A DNA stretch of 64,000 nucleotides from Wolbachia endosymbiont of Folsomia candida (GCF_001931755.2 NZ_CP015510.2:124001-188000), one strand, 5' to 3'; positions 1 to 10,034 are shown, numbered from the stretch's first letter. The notes: generated from the letters alone by a model not told the origin. A program made the numbers and translations.

Positions 1-6
1 AGCGAT

Positions 7-537
7 ATGGCAGTCACTTCTACTAATGATCAGGCCGGTGCAAGTCATTCAGAACATATTGATCCAGAAATTGTTGGTCTTCTGAGTGATATGGTTAAAG
101 ATGTGAGTGATAGTCAAGCGACTCTAGGCGATCATGAAGATTCTTCTTCAAGTGAGAGAACTGACACTAACATTCTGGTAGATGATTGTAGTGAGGATAC
201 AGCGTTACTTGAGGACAGTTCTGACGAAGAAGATCATGTGGTAGAAGTTACAAATAATACTCATAACGATGGTGGACAGCCTAGTGATCCAAATAAAAAT
301 TTACAAGATGCACAAAAGAGTAAGTGGTCCGTTGTAGCTGCTTCTGGACTAGCAATAGCTGGAATTGCTTCAGGATTAGCTGTTGCATTTTACTTAGAAA
401 TGCTAGCTGTCGGAATAGCAGTTGCAGTTTTGTGTGTAATTGGTGCTACGTTCTTATATTGCTGTGGGCCTTCAAGTGAGCTTAAAGATAATAATATTAC
501 TGAAGTTGCAGCTACTAAAGCACCTGCTGTATCGTAA
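7..537 (+). CDS. Acidic membrane protein of unknown function
   Basis: I do not recognise this 176-residue protein. The first two thirds are acidic and low-complexity, rich in Asp, Glu and Ser. Residues about 105-152 form a long hydrophobic stretch, probably two closely spaced membrane helices, ending in an adjacent Cys pair. A short hydrophilic tail follows. The reading frame is open back to the window edge, so the ATG used here may be internal and the gene may start upstream. The topology suggests a tail-anchored or hairpin membrane protein with a large acidic domain on one side, a layout common among lineage-specific proteins of intracellular bacteria. No function is assigned. Confidence 0.6.
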   Translation: MAVTSTNDQAGASHSEHIDPEIVGLLSDMVKDVSDSQATLGDHEDSSSSERTDTNILVDDCSEDTALLEDSSDEEDHVVEVTNNTHNDGGQPSDPNKNLQDAQKSKWSVVAASGLAIAGIASGLAVAFYLEMLAVGIAVAVLCVIGATFLYCCGPSSELKDNNITEVAATKAPAVS

Positions 538-610
538 GTTGAAGAATAAAGATTGTAGTTTACCATTAAATAATTTATTATAATTGTATTAATTATTAGT
601 AGATCAAAAC

Positions 611-1825
611 TTGGTAAACTACGAAGAAATATTTTCAAACAAAATAAACGATATAAAAAGCGAAGGCCGTTACCGTGAGTTTACGCACTTCGCTTCTTTA
701 CCTGGAAAGCTTCCTCACATTATGGATTATGAAAGGAATAGGGAAGTAATCGTTTGGTGCAGTAATAACTACCTGGGAATGTCGCAGAATGAGAATGTCA
801 TTGCTGCTATTCAAAACTCATCAGTTGGTGCAGGTGGAACAAGAAATATATCTGGTACAACAAAAGAAGTTGTAGAGTTGGAAAAATCTTTAGCTGACCT
901 GCACAAAAAGCAAGCTGCTTTAACTTTTGCTTGTGGCTACCTTGCTAATCAGACGACGCTCAGCACTTTATCATCGGTTATCCCCAATGTTGTGATTTTT
1001 TCGGACGAGAAAAATCATTCTTCGATGATAGAAGGGATAAAGGCGGGAAAAAGACCAAAACATATATTTGGGCACAATGATGTTAATCATCTAGAGCAGT
1101 TGCTCAATTCTATAGATAAAAAGACACCAAAAATAATAGCTCTTGAGTCCGTATATTCAATGGATGGTGATATAGCTCCACTTAAAGAAATATGTGATCT
1201 TGCTGATCAACATAATGCAATTACTTATTTGGATGAAGTGCATGCTGTTGGAATGTATGGTGCACATGGTGGTGGAATCGCAGAAAAAGAAGGTTTGATG
1301 GATAGAATAACAGTTATTCAAGGAACGTTATCGAAAGCTTTTGGAGTTATGGGAGGGTATATAGCATCATCAAAAAGTCTGGTTGATGTGATCAGAAGTT
1401 CCGCTCCTGGGTTTATTTTCACTACCGCTATGTCACCGGTTCTTGCAGCGGCAGCAAGGGCAAGCGTTGAACACCTAAAATCGAGTAATATTGAAAGGGA
1501 AAAACAAAGGCAAGTAGTAAAAAAGGTAAAAGAATCATTAAGAAATGCAGGAATGAGCTTCATACCTACAGATACTCATATAATTCCAATAATAATTGGT
1601 GATTCAGAATTATCCAAAAAAGCATCAAAATTATTGTTTGATGAGCATGGAATATATGTGCAGCATATAAACTACCCTACAGTGCTAAAGGGAACTGAGC
1701 GTTTTCGCATTACACCAACACCTTACCATACTGATGAAATGATAGAACATTTGACAGAGTCTTTAGTAAAAGTTTTTGAAAAATTATCCATTCCTATAGC
1801 CTCTGTGCAGGCTTGCTTAGGGTAA
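611..1825 (+). CDS. hemA: 5-aminolevulinate synthase
   Basis: Condenses glycine with succinyl-CoA to give 5-aminolevulinate, the first step of haem synthesis by the Shemin (C4) route used by alphaproteobacteria. The 404-residue length and the alpha-oxoamine synthase fold match the family. Visible motifs include the substrate loop NNYLGM, the glycine-rich [11 protein letters not shown], the PLP-contacting [10 protein letters not shown] and the PLP lysine in TLSKAFG (Lys242). The frame starts with TTG; no in-frame ATG precedes the conserved N-terminus, so a TTG start is accepted. hemF, a later haem gene, lies at 15979-16806 but is not in the same operon. Confidence 0.95.
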   Translation: MVNYEEIFSNKINDIKSEGRYREFTHFASLPGKLPHIMDYERNREVIVWCSNNYLGMSQNENVIAAIQNSSVGAGGTRNISGTTKEVVELEKSLADLHKKQAALTFACGYLANQTTLSTLSSVIPNVVIFSDEKNHSSMIEGIKAGKRPKHIFGHNDVNHLEQLLNSIDKKTPKIIALESVYSMDGDIAPLKEICDLADQHNAITYLDEVHAVGMYGAHGGGIAEKEGLMDRITVIQGTLSKAFGVMGGYIASSKSLVDVIRSSAPGFIFTTAMSPVLAAAARASVEHLKSSNIEREKQRQVVKKVKESLRNAGMSFIPTDTHIIPIIIGDSELSKKASKLLFDEHGIYVQHINYPTVLKGTERFRITPTPYHTDEMIEHLTESLVKVFEKLSIPIASVQACLG

Positions 1826-1982
1826 GAAATCCAAAATCATTAAGCGATACAAGCGTATAGTCTTAAAAAACGCGTCAAGCAAAATTATTCAACGATAAAT
1901 GAATATCGACAATAGATTTAACACTAACTTAAGAATCAAAAGTATACAATTATAATATATTTTATTAATAGTGAGGTTTAAA

Positions 1983-3761
1983 ATGTCACCTAATAAACAA
2001 GGAAATTCAAATTTTGCTGAAAGTTCTGCATCACAGCACAATCAACAAAGTCAAACTCTTCCAATCAGTAAAGAGCTAGCAAATTTCATTGAATCGAAGA
2101 AAGGTTCTGCATCACAGCAAAATCAACAAGGAGATTTAATAGATTTGAATGCTCCTGAAGTTCAAACAGTTCAAGAAGGGTCTGGTAGTCGATATTCTCA
2201 ATGGGAAGCTGACTATTTAGCTTTTACTGGTAATCAATCGTTTGAGCAACGTCAACAGAAAAATGAATTTTTTAAATTGCTAAAAAAATCAGTAGAAGAT
2301 TTTGCTGATTGGCCTACGCAAAAGCAAGCACTTGCTATATCTTCTGTAGGTGCTATAGTTTTTGCAGCACTTCCAATTTTGGCAATTGCTTTACCACTTG
2401 CTGCAACAGGTGCTGTTGTTAGTCTTGCTCTGTTTTTTGCTGTAAAAGCAGTTTCTTATGCGTTTCAAGGATTAAAATGGTCAGGAGAAAAAGTAGTTAA
2501 GGGTCTCGGATATGTTGCAAAACAAGCAGGTGAAGGTGCTAAGAAAGGTTACGAGGACTCAAGGGATTCATTAAAAAGAGGTTACGGGCACTCAAAGGAA
2601 AAAATAAAAGAGAGAGCTAGCAGCATGTTAAATGCTACAGCAGATAAATTGTATCGTCTTGCTGGTGAAACTAACTATTTAAACGAAATAAAAAAGTTTA
2701 CTCCAGAGGAACTCAAGAAGGTTAATGAAATAAGAGAGAACATGAAAACAATTTTTGCTGATACAGAGAATAGTTCCAAGTTAGTTAAAAATATACTTTC
2801 TGAAATATCAGCAAAAATTGACTTAAAAATAGCAGAAGAAAAAAGTGCAGGTCAAACAGAACATGTTACTGACCTGAAATGGCAGAAAAAATTTGTTAAT
2901 AATTTAACTCTACGAACATTAGAGAAGTTGTTAACAGAAAGGTCATTGCCTAAAGAGAGCTATTTAATTGATAGCATTTTCTCCGAACATTATGGTGAGA
3001 TTAAGGATATTATCAGAGAAGAAAGATTTCATGCTTCTGTGAGACGTAATAACACAGCAGAGGGAAAAGCTAAGAAGCCTTCTTCACTGACTTTACCAGA
3101 AAGCAAAAGTAGCTCTGTGCGTTCCACTAGTAGCTTACCAAACAGTGGTTCATTAAATTCACTAAATTCTGTAAGTACTGATGGCAGTACAGCAGAGCTA
3201 TTGAGTCCTACAGAGCACAAGAAGGCAAAATGGTCTTTTTTCTCATTTCCTAGAATAGGTAAATCAGCAAAAGAGAATACTACAGAAGTTGGATATCAAG
3301 CTTTCTCTGAGGTGAAGACTGCAAAAATAGGAGCTAACTGCAACCCTTCCCAAGCTAGTGCTTCTATTCCAGTTTCTATACCAGCAGTACCTAGTGTAGA
3401 GGGACCACCGAAACCACATAGAGATCCCAGTAATTCTCTCAGTAGTGGAGTTTCAGATGCTAGCTTTTCAAGTACTACTAGCAGATTGAGTGGTAGCGAA
3501 TCTACAAGTTCTTTTGGTTATCGTCGTAATTCTGATAGTGGAATGGGCTCGTCTGATTCTTCTCTAAGGCACTCTGGGCTAAAAATGCAAGGTTCTGAGG
3601 ACGAGATTAATAAAGTGAAGAATGGCTTAAAAAGAAGAAATTCATTGCAAGATGGGGAATTTATTAAGCCTTCTACTAAAATGACTGTTCATGCTGAAGT
3701 TCACCAACATGACACAACTGTAGAGTCTAAAGGTAAATACAACGCTTGCCATATCGAATAA
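1983..3761 (+). CDS. Ser-rich membrane protein of unknown function
   Basis: Unrecognised protein of about 592 residues. I place the start at the ATG at 1983, because the GTG 12 bases upstream is part of a GTGAGG stretch that serves well as ribosome binding site. The N-terminus is Gln/Asn/Ser-rich and holds an imperfect repeat (ASQHNQQ, then ASQQNQQ). Residues about 110-155 contain two adjacent hydrophobic helices. A Lys/Glu-rich helical stretch with a YEDSRDSLKRGYGHSKEKIKER-like amphipathic character follows. The C-terminal 250 residues are Ser/Thr-rich and probably disordered. Two membrane segments plus a long disordered tail fit a secreted or membrane-exposed host-interaction protein, but that is inference only. 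Confidence 0.65.
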   Translation: MSPNKQGNSNFAESSASQHNQQSQTLPISKELANFIESKKGSASQQNQQGDLIDLNAPEVQTVQEGSGSRYSQWEADYLAFTGNQSFEQRQQKNEFFKLLKKSVEDFADWPTQKQALAISSVGAIVFAALPILAIALPLAATGAVVSLALFFAVKAVSYAFQGLKWSGEKVVKGLGYVAKQAGEGAKKGYEDSRDSLKRGYGHSKEKIKERASSMLNATADKLYRLAGETNYLNEIKKFTPEELKKVNEIRENMKTIFADTENSSKLVKNILSEISAKIDLKIAEEKSAGQTEHVTDLKWQKKFVNNLTLRTLEKLLTERSLPKESYLIDSIFSEHYGEIKDIIREERFHASVRRNNTAEGKAKKPSSLTLPESKSSSVRSTSSLPNSGSLNSLNSVSTDGSTAELLSPTEHKKAKWSFFSFPRIGKSAKENTTEVGYQAFSEVKTAKIGANCNPSQASASIPVSIPAVPSVEGPPKPHRDPSNSLSSGVSDASFSSTTSRLSGSESTSSFGYRRNSDSGMGSSDSSLRHSGLKMQGSEDEINKVKNGLKRRNSLQDGEFIKPSTKMTVHAEVHQHDTTVESKGKYNACHIE

Positions 3762-3774
3762 TTCACTTTCTTCA

Positions 3775-3805
3775 AAGGGATGTTACTTAGTAAGTAGCAT
3801 CCCTT
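3775..3805. terminator. Hairpin after the Ser-rich gene
   Basis: A 15-bp stem (AAGGGATGTTACTTA against its complement, one G-U pair) starts 13 bases after the stop codon at 3761. There is no clear T-run, so this is a terminator-like or palindromic structure rather than a textbook intrinsic terminator. Confidence 0.5.
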
Positions 3806-3830
3806 GAATCTCCTTTTAAATTCCAACTTG

Positions 3831-4008
3831 TATAGCTAATATAAATAAGGTTTACCGAATAGAATCAGTAATATTTAAACAATTTTTGAAAATAAGCAGT
3901 TGTCATCCCAGTGCGTGACACTGGGATCCAGGAATTTTTTTATACTGGATCCTATGATCAAGTCATAGGATGACAGAAAAAATGGTAAACCTTACTATTT
4001 TGGCTATA
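3831..4008. mobile_element. 178-bp MITE-like element, copy A
   Basis: The ends are inverted repeats of about 25 bp: the left reads TATAGCTAATATAAATAAGG.. and the complement of the right reads TATAGCCAAAATAGTAAGG.., both running into TTTACC. Inside are the common palindrome (3902-3931) and a second palindrome built on CCTATGATCAAGTCATAGG (3946-3972). There is no coding capacity. A nearly identical inverted copy lies at 59926-61316 and is split by an insertion sequence. The element fills most of the gap between the gene ending at 3761 and fabZ; nothing else is evident there. Confidence 0.8.
3902..3931 (+). repeat. Palindromic repeat (REP-like)
   Basis: A copy of the family whose core reads ATCCCAGTGCGTGACACTGGGAT, preceded by GTC and followed by CCAG. 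The arms ATCCCAGTG and CACTGGGAT are perfect complements around a short loop. It lies inside MITE copy A. Confidence 0.9.
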
Positions 4009-4069
4009 TCTTTACGATTAATACACTATAGACAGATACAATCTTAATCTATAACCCCTCAAAAACACA

Positions 4070-4516
4070 CTACTTTGCATTTCGTACTGTAGCTAAAATT
4101 GTTGCTTCTGCAACCTTTTCTCCACCCACATATGCGATGCACTCGAATTTACATGCGTTGAGGCGTGTACTTTTAATGTTAGATTGAAGAATCAATGTAT
4201 CTCCTGGAGTAACAGGCTTTCTGAATTTCGCATTTTCAATAGACATAAAGTAAACTACTGTATTTTCTATCATATCCTGATGTCCTTCACTAAGCACGCA
4301 TATAGCAGATGCCTGAGCTAGAGACTCAATGATCAACACTCCAGGCATTATAGGATTGCCAGGAAAATGACCAGTAAAAAATGGTTCATTGAATGTCACA
4401 TTTTTAAGTGCTTTTATGCTTTTACCAGGATCGCATTCTATAACTCTGTCTACCAAGAGCAATGGATAAGAATGTGGTAATATTTTTATTATATCACCAA
4501 TATTGAGTTGGACCAT
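4070..4516 (-). CDS. fabZ: (3R)-hydroxyacyl-ACP dehydratase
   Basis: Dehydrates 3-hydroxyacyl-ACP in type II fatty acid synthesis. The 148-residue hotdog-fold protein has the family length. The catalytic His50 sits in GHFPGNPIMPGV and the catalytic acid is Glu64 in IIESLAQA. It is the last gene of the minus-strand cluster rseP-bamA-ompH-fabZ and lies 8 bases after ompH. In many proteobacteria fabZ follows bamA and skp/ompH together with lipid A genes. Here no lpx gene is present, in keeping with the loss of lipopolysaccharide in this lineage. Confidence 0.95.
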   Translation of the reverse strand: MVQLNIGDIIKILPHSYPLLLVDRVIECDPGKSIKALKNVTFNEPFFTGHFPGNPIMPGVLIIESLAQASAICVLSEGHQDMIENTVVYFMSIENAKFRKPVTPGDTLILQSNIKSTRLNACKFECIAYVGGEKVAEATILATVRNAK

Positions 4517-4524
4517 ATTTTATA

Positions 4525-5085
4525 TTATTTTGCAACCATAATAGCAAATTCTGGTATTTCTTTATTGATATTGTTTAAGACCATAACTGATAAATCAACT
4601 TCACCTGTAGAGTATAAAACTTGATTTTTCTTTGAAACAAATAATACCAAATTTATTTCGTTTTTTTCTGCAGTTTTCTTCGCCACTTCTTTTATTTTAT
4701 TAAAAATGCTATCTACTGCATCTCTATAACTTTCTTCCAAATCTGACATTTTTTTAGCATAATCATCTCTAGCTTTTACAGCGCGTTTGTTAAATTGCTC
4801 TGTCTTTTCTTCTTTAGCAGCTTCTGATAAAAGGTCAAATTCTTCTTTTGATGGTTTAAATTTGTCTAACTCTTTTTCAAATTCTTGTTGTAATGCAGAA
4901 TTTCTGTCTCTTATCTGCTGTTGTACACTTTGTAAAGCAAGAGATTTATTAATAACCTCATCACTATCAACAATGGCAGCTTTTGTGTGGAATGTACCCT
5001 GGGGTTGATAGTTTACAAACTTATATCCCACAAATAAGGAAACAACTAAGGCAATAACCGATATAAATAACTGTATATGTTTCAT
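4525..5085 (-). CDS. ompH: OmpH/Skp-family periplasmic chaperone
   Basis: A 186-residue protein with an N-terminal signal anchor (about residues 5-25) and a central highly charged coiled coil (about residues 60-140), the prongs of the Skp fold. It would bind unfolded outer-membrane proteins in the periplasm and hand them to BamA. The sequence VDSDEVINKS near residue 40 matches the strand that opens the Skp body. Its start codon lies directly next to the bamA stop, so the two are very likely co-translated. Confidence 0.85.
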   Translation of the reverse strand: MKHIQLFISVIALVVSLFVGYKFVNYQPQGTFHTKAAIVDSDEVINKSLALQSVQQQIRDRNSALQQEFEKELDKFKPSKEEFDLLSEAAKEEKTEQFNKRAVKARDDYAKKMSDLEESYRDAVDSIFNKIKEVAKKTAEKNEINLVLFVSKKNQVLYSTGEVDLSVMVLNNINKEIPEFAIMVAK

Positions 5086-7392
5086 TCAAATCCCCGCTTC
5101 AATAGAAAATTTAAAATTTGGTGATGGTATCACGTCGTAAGATTCCTTAACTAAAGGAAATCCAAAATCTAATCTAAGTTTTCCAAATGGAGATGGCATT
5201 GAGAAACCAAAACCTGGTGAAACCCTTATAAGCTTACTATCCATATATTTATCCTTTTCATAGTCTAAACCAAAAAGCGTTCCATAATCAACAAATAATG
5301 AGCCTTTAATACCAGAGTAATCATATAATTTTGGTAATGGAAAATCTACTTGCTGTGTTAAATTAAAGTAAGCTTTGCCTCCTAATGAGTGTTTTTTTTC
5401 ATCCCTTGGACCGATACCGGAGAGGTCAAATCCTCTAATTTCATTACCACCTTTAAAAAAGTGCTGGCCAATATTGAGTGGATTATCGGTGTAAGAAAAA
5501 ATATAACCTGCTGCCATTTTAAAGCGCAGTGTTATGTCATCATCAATTTTAGTTAATATAGGATTTATATAAAAAGACAAGAATTCGGATTTTATGAAAT
5601 TTACATTTCCTCCGAGTCCCGAGATATCTTGACTTAGGCGCAATAAATATCCTTCTTTTGGAGCATATAGGTTATCTAATTTATTATACGCGAGTGTATA
5701 GCCTACTGACGAAATTGTATTTTCACCCTCTTGATCTCTTATTATAGGTGATATCTCTTTATCTTTATCAAGGTGTATGTGGTTATACTTATAAGAATAA
5801 CGAATCGAATTAGTTAGGTTTTCTATAACTTTATACGATAACTTTGTTGAAAATCCCATGTCACAACTGTCAAAGCTGCTATTAGGCCTGGTATCTGTAT
5901 TGTAAAATACACTGCCACCAAGTGATGTATCAGAATCATTAAAGTTATTTTCAACAATCTCTATGTCAGTTAAAAATGAGTGCTCATTCTTTTCAAGGGC
6001 AAAAGAAAGTTCTTTACCAGTACCAAGTAAATTATGCTCCTTCATATCAGTTTTAATAAATGCTCCACCAGGGAAAGACATACCCCCTGCCAAAGATAAT
6101 GAACCAGTTCTTTTTTCTTTTACATTTAAATCAAGGTTCACCGTATTATCGTTGATTGGGTAACTGTTTATTTTTACTGATTCAAAAAAATCAGTACTGA
6201 CCAATTTTCTGCGTGATTTTTGAATTTTAGATATATTGTATGCATCGCCTTCTGCTACATTTAATTTACTTCGGATCACTCTATCTAAAGTGCGATCATT
6301 GCCATCAATTGTAATTTGGTTTATGTAAATCTTTTTACCTGGCAATACTTTGTAAGTTATATGCACAACATTGTCACGCTGTGCATATTCTGGATTAACT
6401 TTTGCAAATATATATCCTTTCTCATTCAAATATTTACTTATTTTTTCTACTGTATTATTAATTTTAACTCTATTGAATATTTTATTGTTTTCTTCTGTTG
6501 TAAATTTCAATATTTCTTCTTTTAAACTTACATCTTGAATTTCTGCTTCAATAGTAATTTCATTAGTTCCAAATAAATACTGCTGTCCTTCATCAATCAA
6601 AAAAGTTAGCTCTATTTGATTGTTATTATCAACTTCAACGATTGGCTGGATGGTATTTTGAATATATCCCTTGGATGAATAAAAACGGTCGAGCAATTCT
6701 GTGTTTATCAATAAATGTTGTGGCGAGTAATTATTCGAATTTTTAAAAATGGCACTAAATAACTTACTAAATATATCATTATTGTGTACTTTAATAGCTT
6801 TCTCTAGCTCGCTTCTAGAAAAATTTTTATTTCCTATAAATCTTATATCCTTAATTCTAGATGTTTTACCTTCTTGTATTTTAAAAATTAGATTGATCCT
6901 ATTACTATCGAGCTTGTCCAGCACATACTCAATTTTAACGCCAACTTTTCCATTATTTCTATAAGTTGCGGCTAAATTCATTAAATCACTTTGCAATTTT
7001 GTTTCAGTAAAAATAGTTAGCGATTTTGACTGAATAACATTATTTAGCAGCTCTTTGCTGTTAAATAACTTGTTACCCTTTACCATTACCCTATTAATCA
7101 ATGGATTTTCTTGAATCTCTACTACTAAATTTTTTTCATCATCGATATAAGCGTTAACGCTAGCAAATAACTTTGTTTTATATAGATCTTTTATAACTGA
7201 GTCTATATCATCGTTGTCTACATAATCACCAGGTTTTAGTTTTATATAAAAACCTATCGTCTGATTACTTACACGCTCATTACCAATATACCTGAGATCT
7301 TTTATCTGTCCTTTTTCCTTGCCATCCAAAGCGAGAAGCATGGCAGGAAAAGAAAGAAAAATTACCACTAATATATAAAATAGCTTTTTCAT
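5086..7392 (-). CDS. bamA: Outer membrane assembly factor BamA
   Basis: 768-residue Omp85 protein that inserts beta-barrel proteins into the outer membrane. A signal peptide (about residues 1-21) is followed by POTRA repeats across roughly residues 28-425 and a C-terminal surface-antigen barrel from about 450 to the end. Barrel signatures include the GGNEIRGFDLSGIGPRD loop, which holds the conserved RGF of strand-16 interactions, and the terminal FPLVKESYD and FSIEAGI strands. The gene lies 8 bases after rseP and abuts ompH. The C-terminal residue is Ile rather than the usual Phe or Trp. Confidence 0.95.
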   Translation of the reverse strand: MKKLFYILVVIFLSFPAMLLALDGKEKGQIKDLRYIGNERVSNQTIGFYIKLKPGDYVDNDDIDSVIKDLYKTKLFASVNAYIDDEKNLVVEIQENPLINRVMVKGNKLFNSKELLNNVIQSKSLTIFTETKLQSDLMNLAATYRNNGKVGVKIEYVLDKLDSNRINLIFKIQEGKTSRIKDIRFIGNKNFSRSELEKAIKVHNNDIFSKLFSAIFKNSNNYSPQHLLINTELLDRFYSSKGYIQNTIQPIVEVDNNNQIELTFLIDEGQQYLFGTNEITIEAEIQDVSLKEEILKFTTEENNKIFNRVKINNTVEKISKYLNEKGYIFAKVNPEYAQRDNVVHITYKVLPGKKIYINQITIDGNDRTLDRVIRSKLNVAEGDAYNISKIQKSRRKLVSTDFFESVKINSYPINDNTVNLDLNVKEKRTGSLSLAGGMSFPGGAFIKTDMKEHNLLGTGKELSFALEKNEHSFLTDIEIVENNFNDSDTSLGGSVFYNTDTRPNSSFDSCDMGFSTKLSYKVIENLTNSIRYSYKYNHIHLDKDKEISPIIRDQEGENTISSVGYTLAYNKLDNLYAPKEGYLLRLSQDISGLGGNVNFIKSEFLSFYINPILTKIDDDITLRFKMAAGYIFSYTDNPLNIGQHFFKGGNEIRGFDLSGIGPRDEKKHSLGGKAYFNLTQQVDFPLPKLYDYSGIKGSLFVDYGTLFGLDYEKDKYMDSKLIRVSPGFGFSMPSPFGKLRLDFGFPLVKESYDVIPSPNFKFSIEAGI

Positions 7393-7400
7393 ACCTTATC

Positions 7401-8525
7401 TTAAAAAAGAGTCCTAATATCATTTGACATTGCAATTGCCATAAGCAAACACAACACTGAAACACCAAAAGCAGCGGCATATTTTTGATATTTTAAACTT
7501 AAATCCCTGCGTATAACTGCTTCTATAATATAGTGAAATAAATGTCCACCGTCCAACAGTGGAATTGGCAGCAAATTAAAAGCTGCTAAGTTAGCTGAAA
7601 TAATTGCCATGAAATACAAAAACGTAGTGAACCCCTTCTTAGCTGATTGACCTGAATATTTTGCAATTTTTATTGGCCCACCTAATTCACTTGTGCTCCT
7701 CTTACCAACGATCATTTGAAAAACAGCTTTAACTGTTAAACACATAGTGTAGTAAGTTTCGCTTACTGATAAATTTACAGCTCCAAGAAAAGATGACTGC
7801 TTGAGTCCTGCCATATTAACTGAACCAATCCCTATCGTTTCTCTGTCTATTTTGTTGCCAAAAGCGTCCTTATCCTCTATCATTAACGGAGTGAGACTAG
7901 TCCTGTGCTGCTGATTATTTCTAATATACTCAATTTCCATTTTTGTCTTAGGGTTCGATATGATCACGCGTGAAATATCCTCAAAATACTTTATTTTGTA
8001 TTCGTTAATGCGTGTGATAGTATCCCCTGGTAACAAACCAGCTTGTTTAGCTGCGCTGCCTTCTACTACATTTCCGATAATCGGTGGAGTGTGATAATAG
8101 CCTGCAATGCTGAAAAATATTGTAAAAGCGATAATAGTAAATAGTATATTTGCAAAAGGGCCTGCAAAAACTACTGCTGCTTTTTGATACCGCGGCTTTG
8201 TATGAAATGAATATAACCTTTCTTCGTCAGTCAATTTTTCCTGATCACCTGGAACGCTTGCTGCATTGGTATCACCCAGCATTTTAACATAGCCACCAAG
8301 TGGGAAAATACTCAATTTCCATCTAGTGCCAGACTTATCATTGAAAGCAAAAATTTCAGGACCAAAGCCTATAGAAAAAGATTCAACTTTAACTTTGCAT
8401 GCTTTAGCGACAATATAATGTCCATATTCATGTACAAACACTATAACAGCAATTATTAAGGAAAATGACAAAAAATAGTATATCCCATCGCCAAGCTGAT
8501 GAATGAAACTTGAAATTAACTCCAC
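7401..8525 (-). CDS. rseP: Site-2 zinc metalloprotease RseP
   Basis: 374-residue integral membrane protease of the S2P family. The zinc motif HEYGH is at residues 32-36 in the first membrane helix. A single PDZ domain lies at about 120-200, and the second zinc-ligand motif LLPIPLLDGGH falls near residue 325. It would cleave membrane-spanning substrates such as anti-sigma factors and leftover signal peptides. No dxr or cdsA lies immediately upstream as in E. coli; dxr is at 27606. It leads the envelope cluster transcribed towards fabZ. Confidence 0.93.
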   Translation of the reverse strand: MELISSFIHQLGDGIYYFLSFSLIIAVIVFVHEYGHYIVAKACKVKVESFSIGFGPEIFAFNDKSGTRWKLSIFPLGGYVKMLGDTNAASVPGDQEKLTDEERLYSFHTKPRYQKAAVVFAGPFANILFTIIAFTIFFSIAGYYHTPPIIGNVVEGSAAKQAGLLPGDTITRINEYKIKYFEDISRVIISNPKTKMEIEYIRNNQQHRTSLTPLMIEDKDAFGNKIDRETIGIGSVNMAGLKQSSFLGAVNLSVSETYYTMCLTVKAVFQMIVGKRSTSELGGPIKIAKYSGQSAKKGFTTFLYFMAIISANLAAFNLLPIPLLDGGHLFHYIIEAVIRRDLSLKYQKYAAAFGVSVLCLLMAIAMSNDIRTLF

Positions 8526-8624
8526 CTGTATATTTAGATCTTAACCAAATATTCAGTATATTAAAGCACACCTCACTTGACAAGCGTTTAGTTTGATCTT
8601 TAAATTAAAAAAAGTTTAATCATT

Positions 8625-8903
8625 ATGACTGATATCTCACTACTGAAAAGAAAATTGATGTATAGAAGCTGGCATAGAGGCTGCAAGGAAACTGATATAC
8701 TTTTAGGGTATTTTGCATTAGCACACCTTGGAAAATTCTCCACGGATGAGTTAATTGAATATGAAAAGATAGTTGATCTTGATGATCACGAGTTATATTG
8801 TTATATAACAGGCAAAAAAAGCCTACCTTTGCACTTAAATAGCGAGATGATTAACTTAATTATTTGTTTTACTCAGACACAGGCAAAAAAATTACACGAT
8901 TAA
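8625..8903 (+). CDS. sdhE: FAD assembly factor SdhE (SDHAF2 family)
   Basis: 92-residue protein of the family that assists covalent attachment of FAD to succinate dehydrogenase. The signature RGxxE is RGCKE at residues 18-22, within YRSWHRGCKETDILLG, and the five-helix pattern ends with the conserved YCYITGKK. Length and motif match the family. It stands alone, divergent from rseP. A fragment of its 3' end is repeated at 10035-10064. Confidence 0.9.
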   Translation: MTDISLLKRKLMYRSWHRGCKETDILLGYFALAHLGKFSTDELIEYEKIVDLDDHELYCYITGKKSLPLHLNSEMINLIICFTQTQAKKLHD

Positions 8904-8952
8904 AAAGTTTTTTAATTATCACAGCACTAGCGTGAAAGTTTCAAGAGAAATC

Positions 8953-9909
8953 TTATATGTTCAATGCTGAGTAATCTTCTGTATAAACATAAATTTCTCC
9001 TGTAAAGTCCCATATTGACTCTTTACAAGCGCTGCAATCTTCTCCTTTATCTGTACAATCTGTTATTCTATTATTGTCATCGAAAAACTGTTTGCATGTT
9101 TCATAGGTAGTGTTAGTTTCAGTACCATCTATTTTAATAACCTTATCATTCTCTGCATTTACAAGTATCAATGGCTGGTTTTGAGAGATTGTTACCACTG
9201 GTTTACTCTTGTCAATGGTTGGGTCATTTTGCACTACTTTTGTAATTTGTATATGAGAATCATTTTTAAAAATTTGGTTGTGACATGCAACTGTAGCATC
9301 GCTAGAATCATGATCTATTTTGTATGATTCAGTACCACCAGGATTACTATCTGAAATTTTGAAACAACTTTTATCAATGTTTCCTGCCCAGGTTATAGCC
9401 CCAAATTCACTTACACCATTATCAAGATGATTAACATTTACACCAAATTGTTTAGCCAAATAAGTACCATCTATTACTTTATTAGTGATATCTTTGGTGA
9501 GATAGGGATAAAATTTGTCTAATGCTTCTTTTATGTGAAGCTTGCCTTCATTAGCTAATTTAAGGGATTGTGTATTCTCACATTTCATTTCTTCTTTCTT
9601 TTGCGCATCATGCTTACGTTCTGTTTTTAATTTGCTATAACACCCTTCTTGTAGCCATGAACACCAGACTTCACATGGTGTCACGTTTATTTTGTCATTA
9701 CATTCTTTTTCTATATCTTTCTCCATTCTTTGGTACTTTTCTTCAACTTTGCGTTCGCACCCCTCACGAAATTGATTAAGTACTATTTTTTCACACTCTT
9801 TCCTTACCTTATCGCACTCACTTCCTTGGAGCATAGTACATGCAACCTCTTTCTGACATTTTATTTCAGCAATACTTTTATCACTTGTACAATTTTTTAC
9901 TTGTACCAT
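8953..9909 (-). CDS. Cysteine-rich protein of unknown function
   Basis: Unrecognised 318-residue protein with no membrane segment or signal peptide. The N-terminal third has many Cys and Lys/Glu residues, spaced as paired cysteines in helical segments, and includes a CEVWC motif. The middle is ordinary globular sequence. The C-terminus has another Cys cluster (CTDKGEDCSACKE) and ends in YTEDYSALNI. The CxxWC motif and acidic, Tyr-containing C-terminus recall the smaller Cys-rich proteins at 14469 and 15140, but the similarity is too weak to call homology. It sits between sdhE and a fragment of the sdhE tail, which suggests it arrived by duplication or insertion. Confidence 0.6.
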   Translation of the reverse strand: MVQVKNCTSDKSIAEIKCQKEVACTMLQGSECDKVRKECEKIVLNQFREGCERKVEEKYQRMEKDIEKECNDKINVTPCEVWCSWLQEGCYSKLKTERKHDAQKKEEMKCENTQSLKLANEGKLHIKEALDKFYPYLTKDITNKVIDGTYLAKQFGVNVNHLDNGVSEFGAITWAGNIDKSCFKISDSNPGGTESYKIDHDSSDATVACHNQIFKNDSHIQITKVVQNDPTIDKSKPVVTISQNQPLILVNAENDKVIKIDGTETNTTYETCKQFFDDNNRITDCTDKGEDCSACKESIWDFTGEIYVYTEDYSALNI

Positions 9910-10034
9910 AATTCACCTTCAATTGATTTAAATATCTATTTTACTATAAAATAGTAAAACAATTAATAATTTGTCATGCAAAATGGCTTTAGTGCAATTT
10001 GTCACGATTACTCTGTATATGTGAATTAAAAAAA

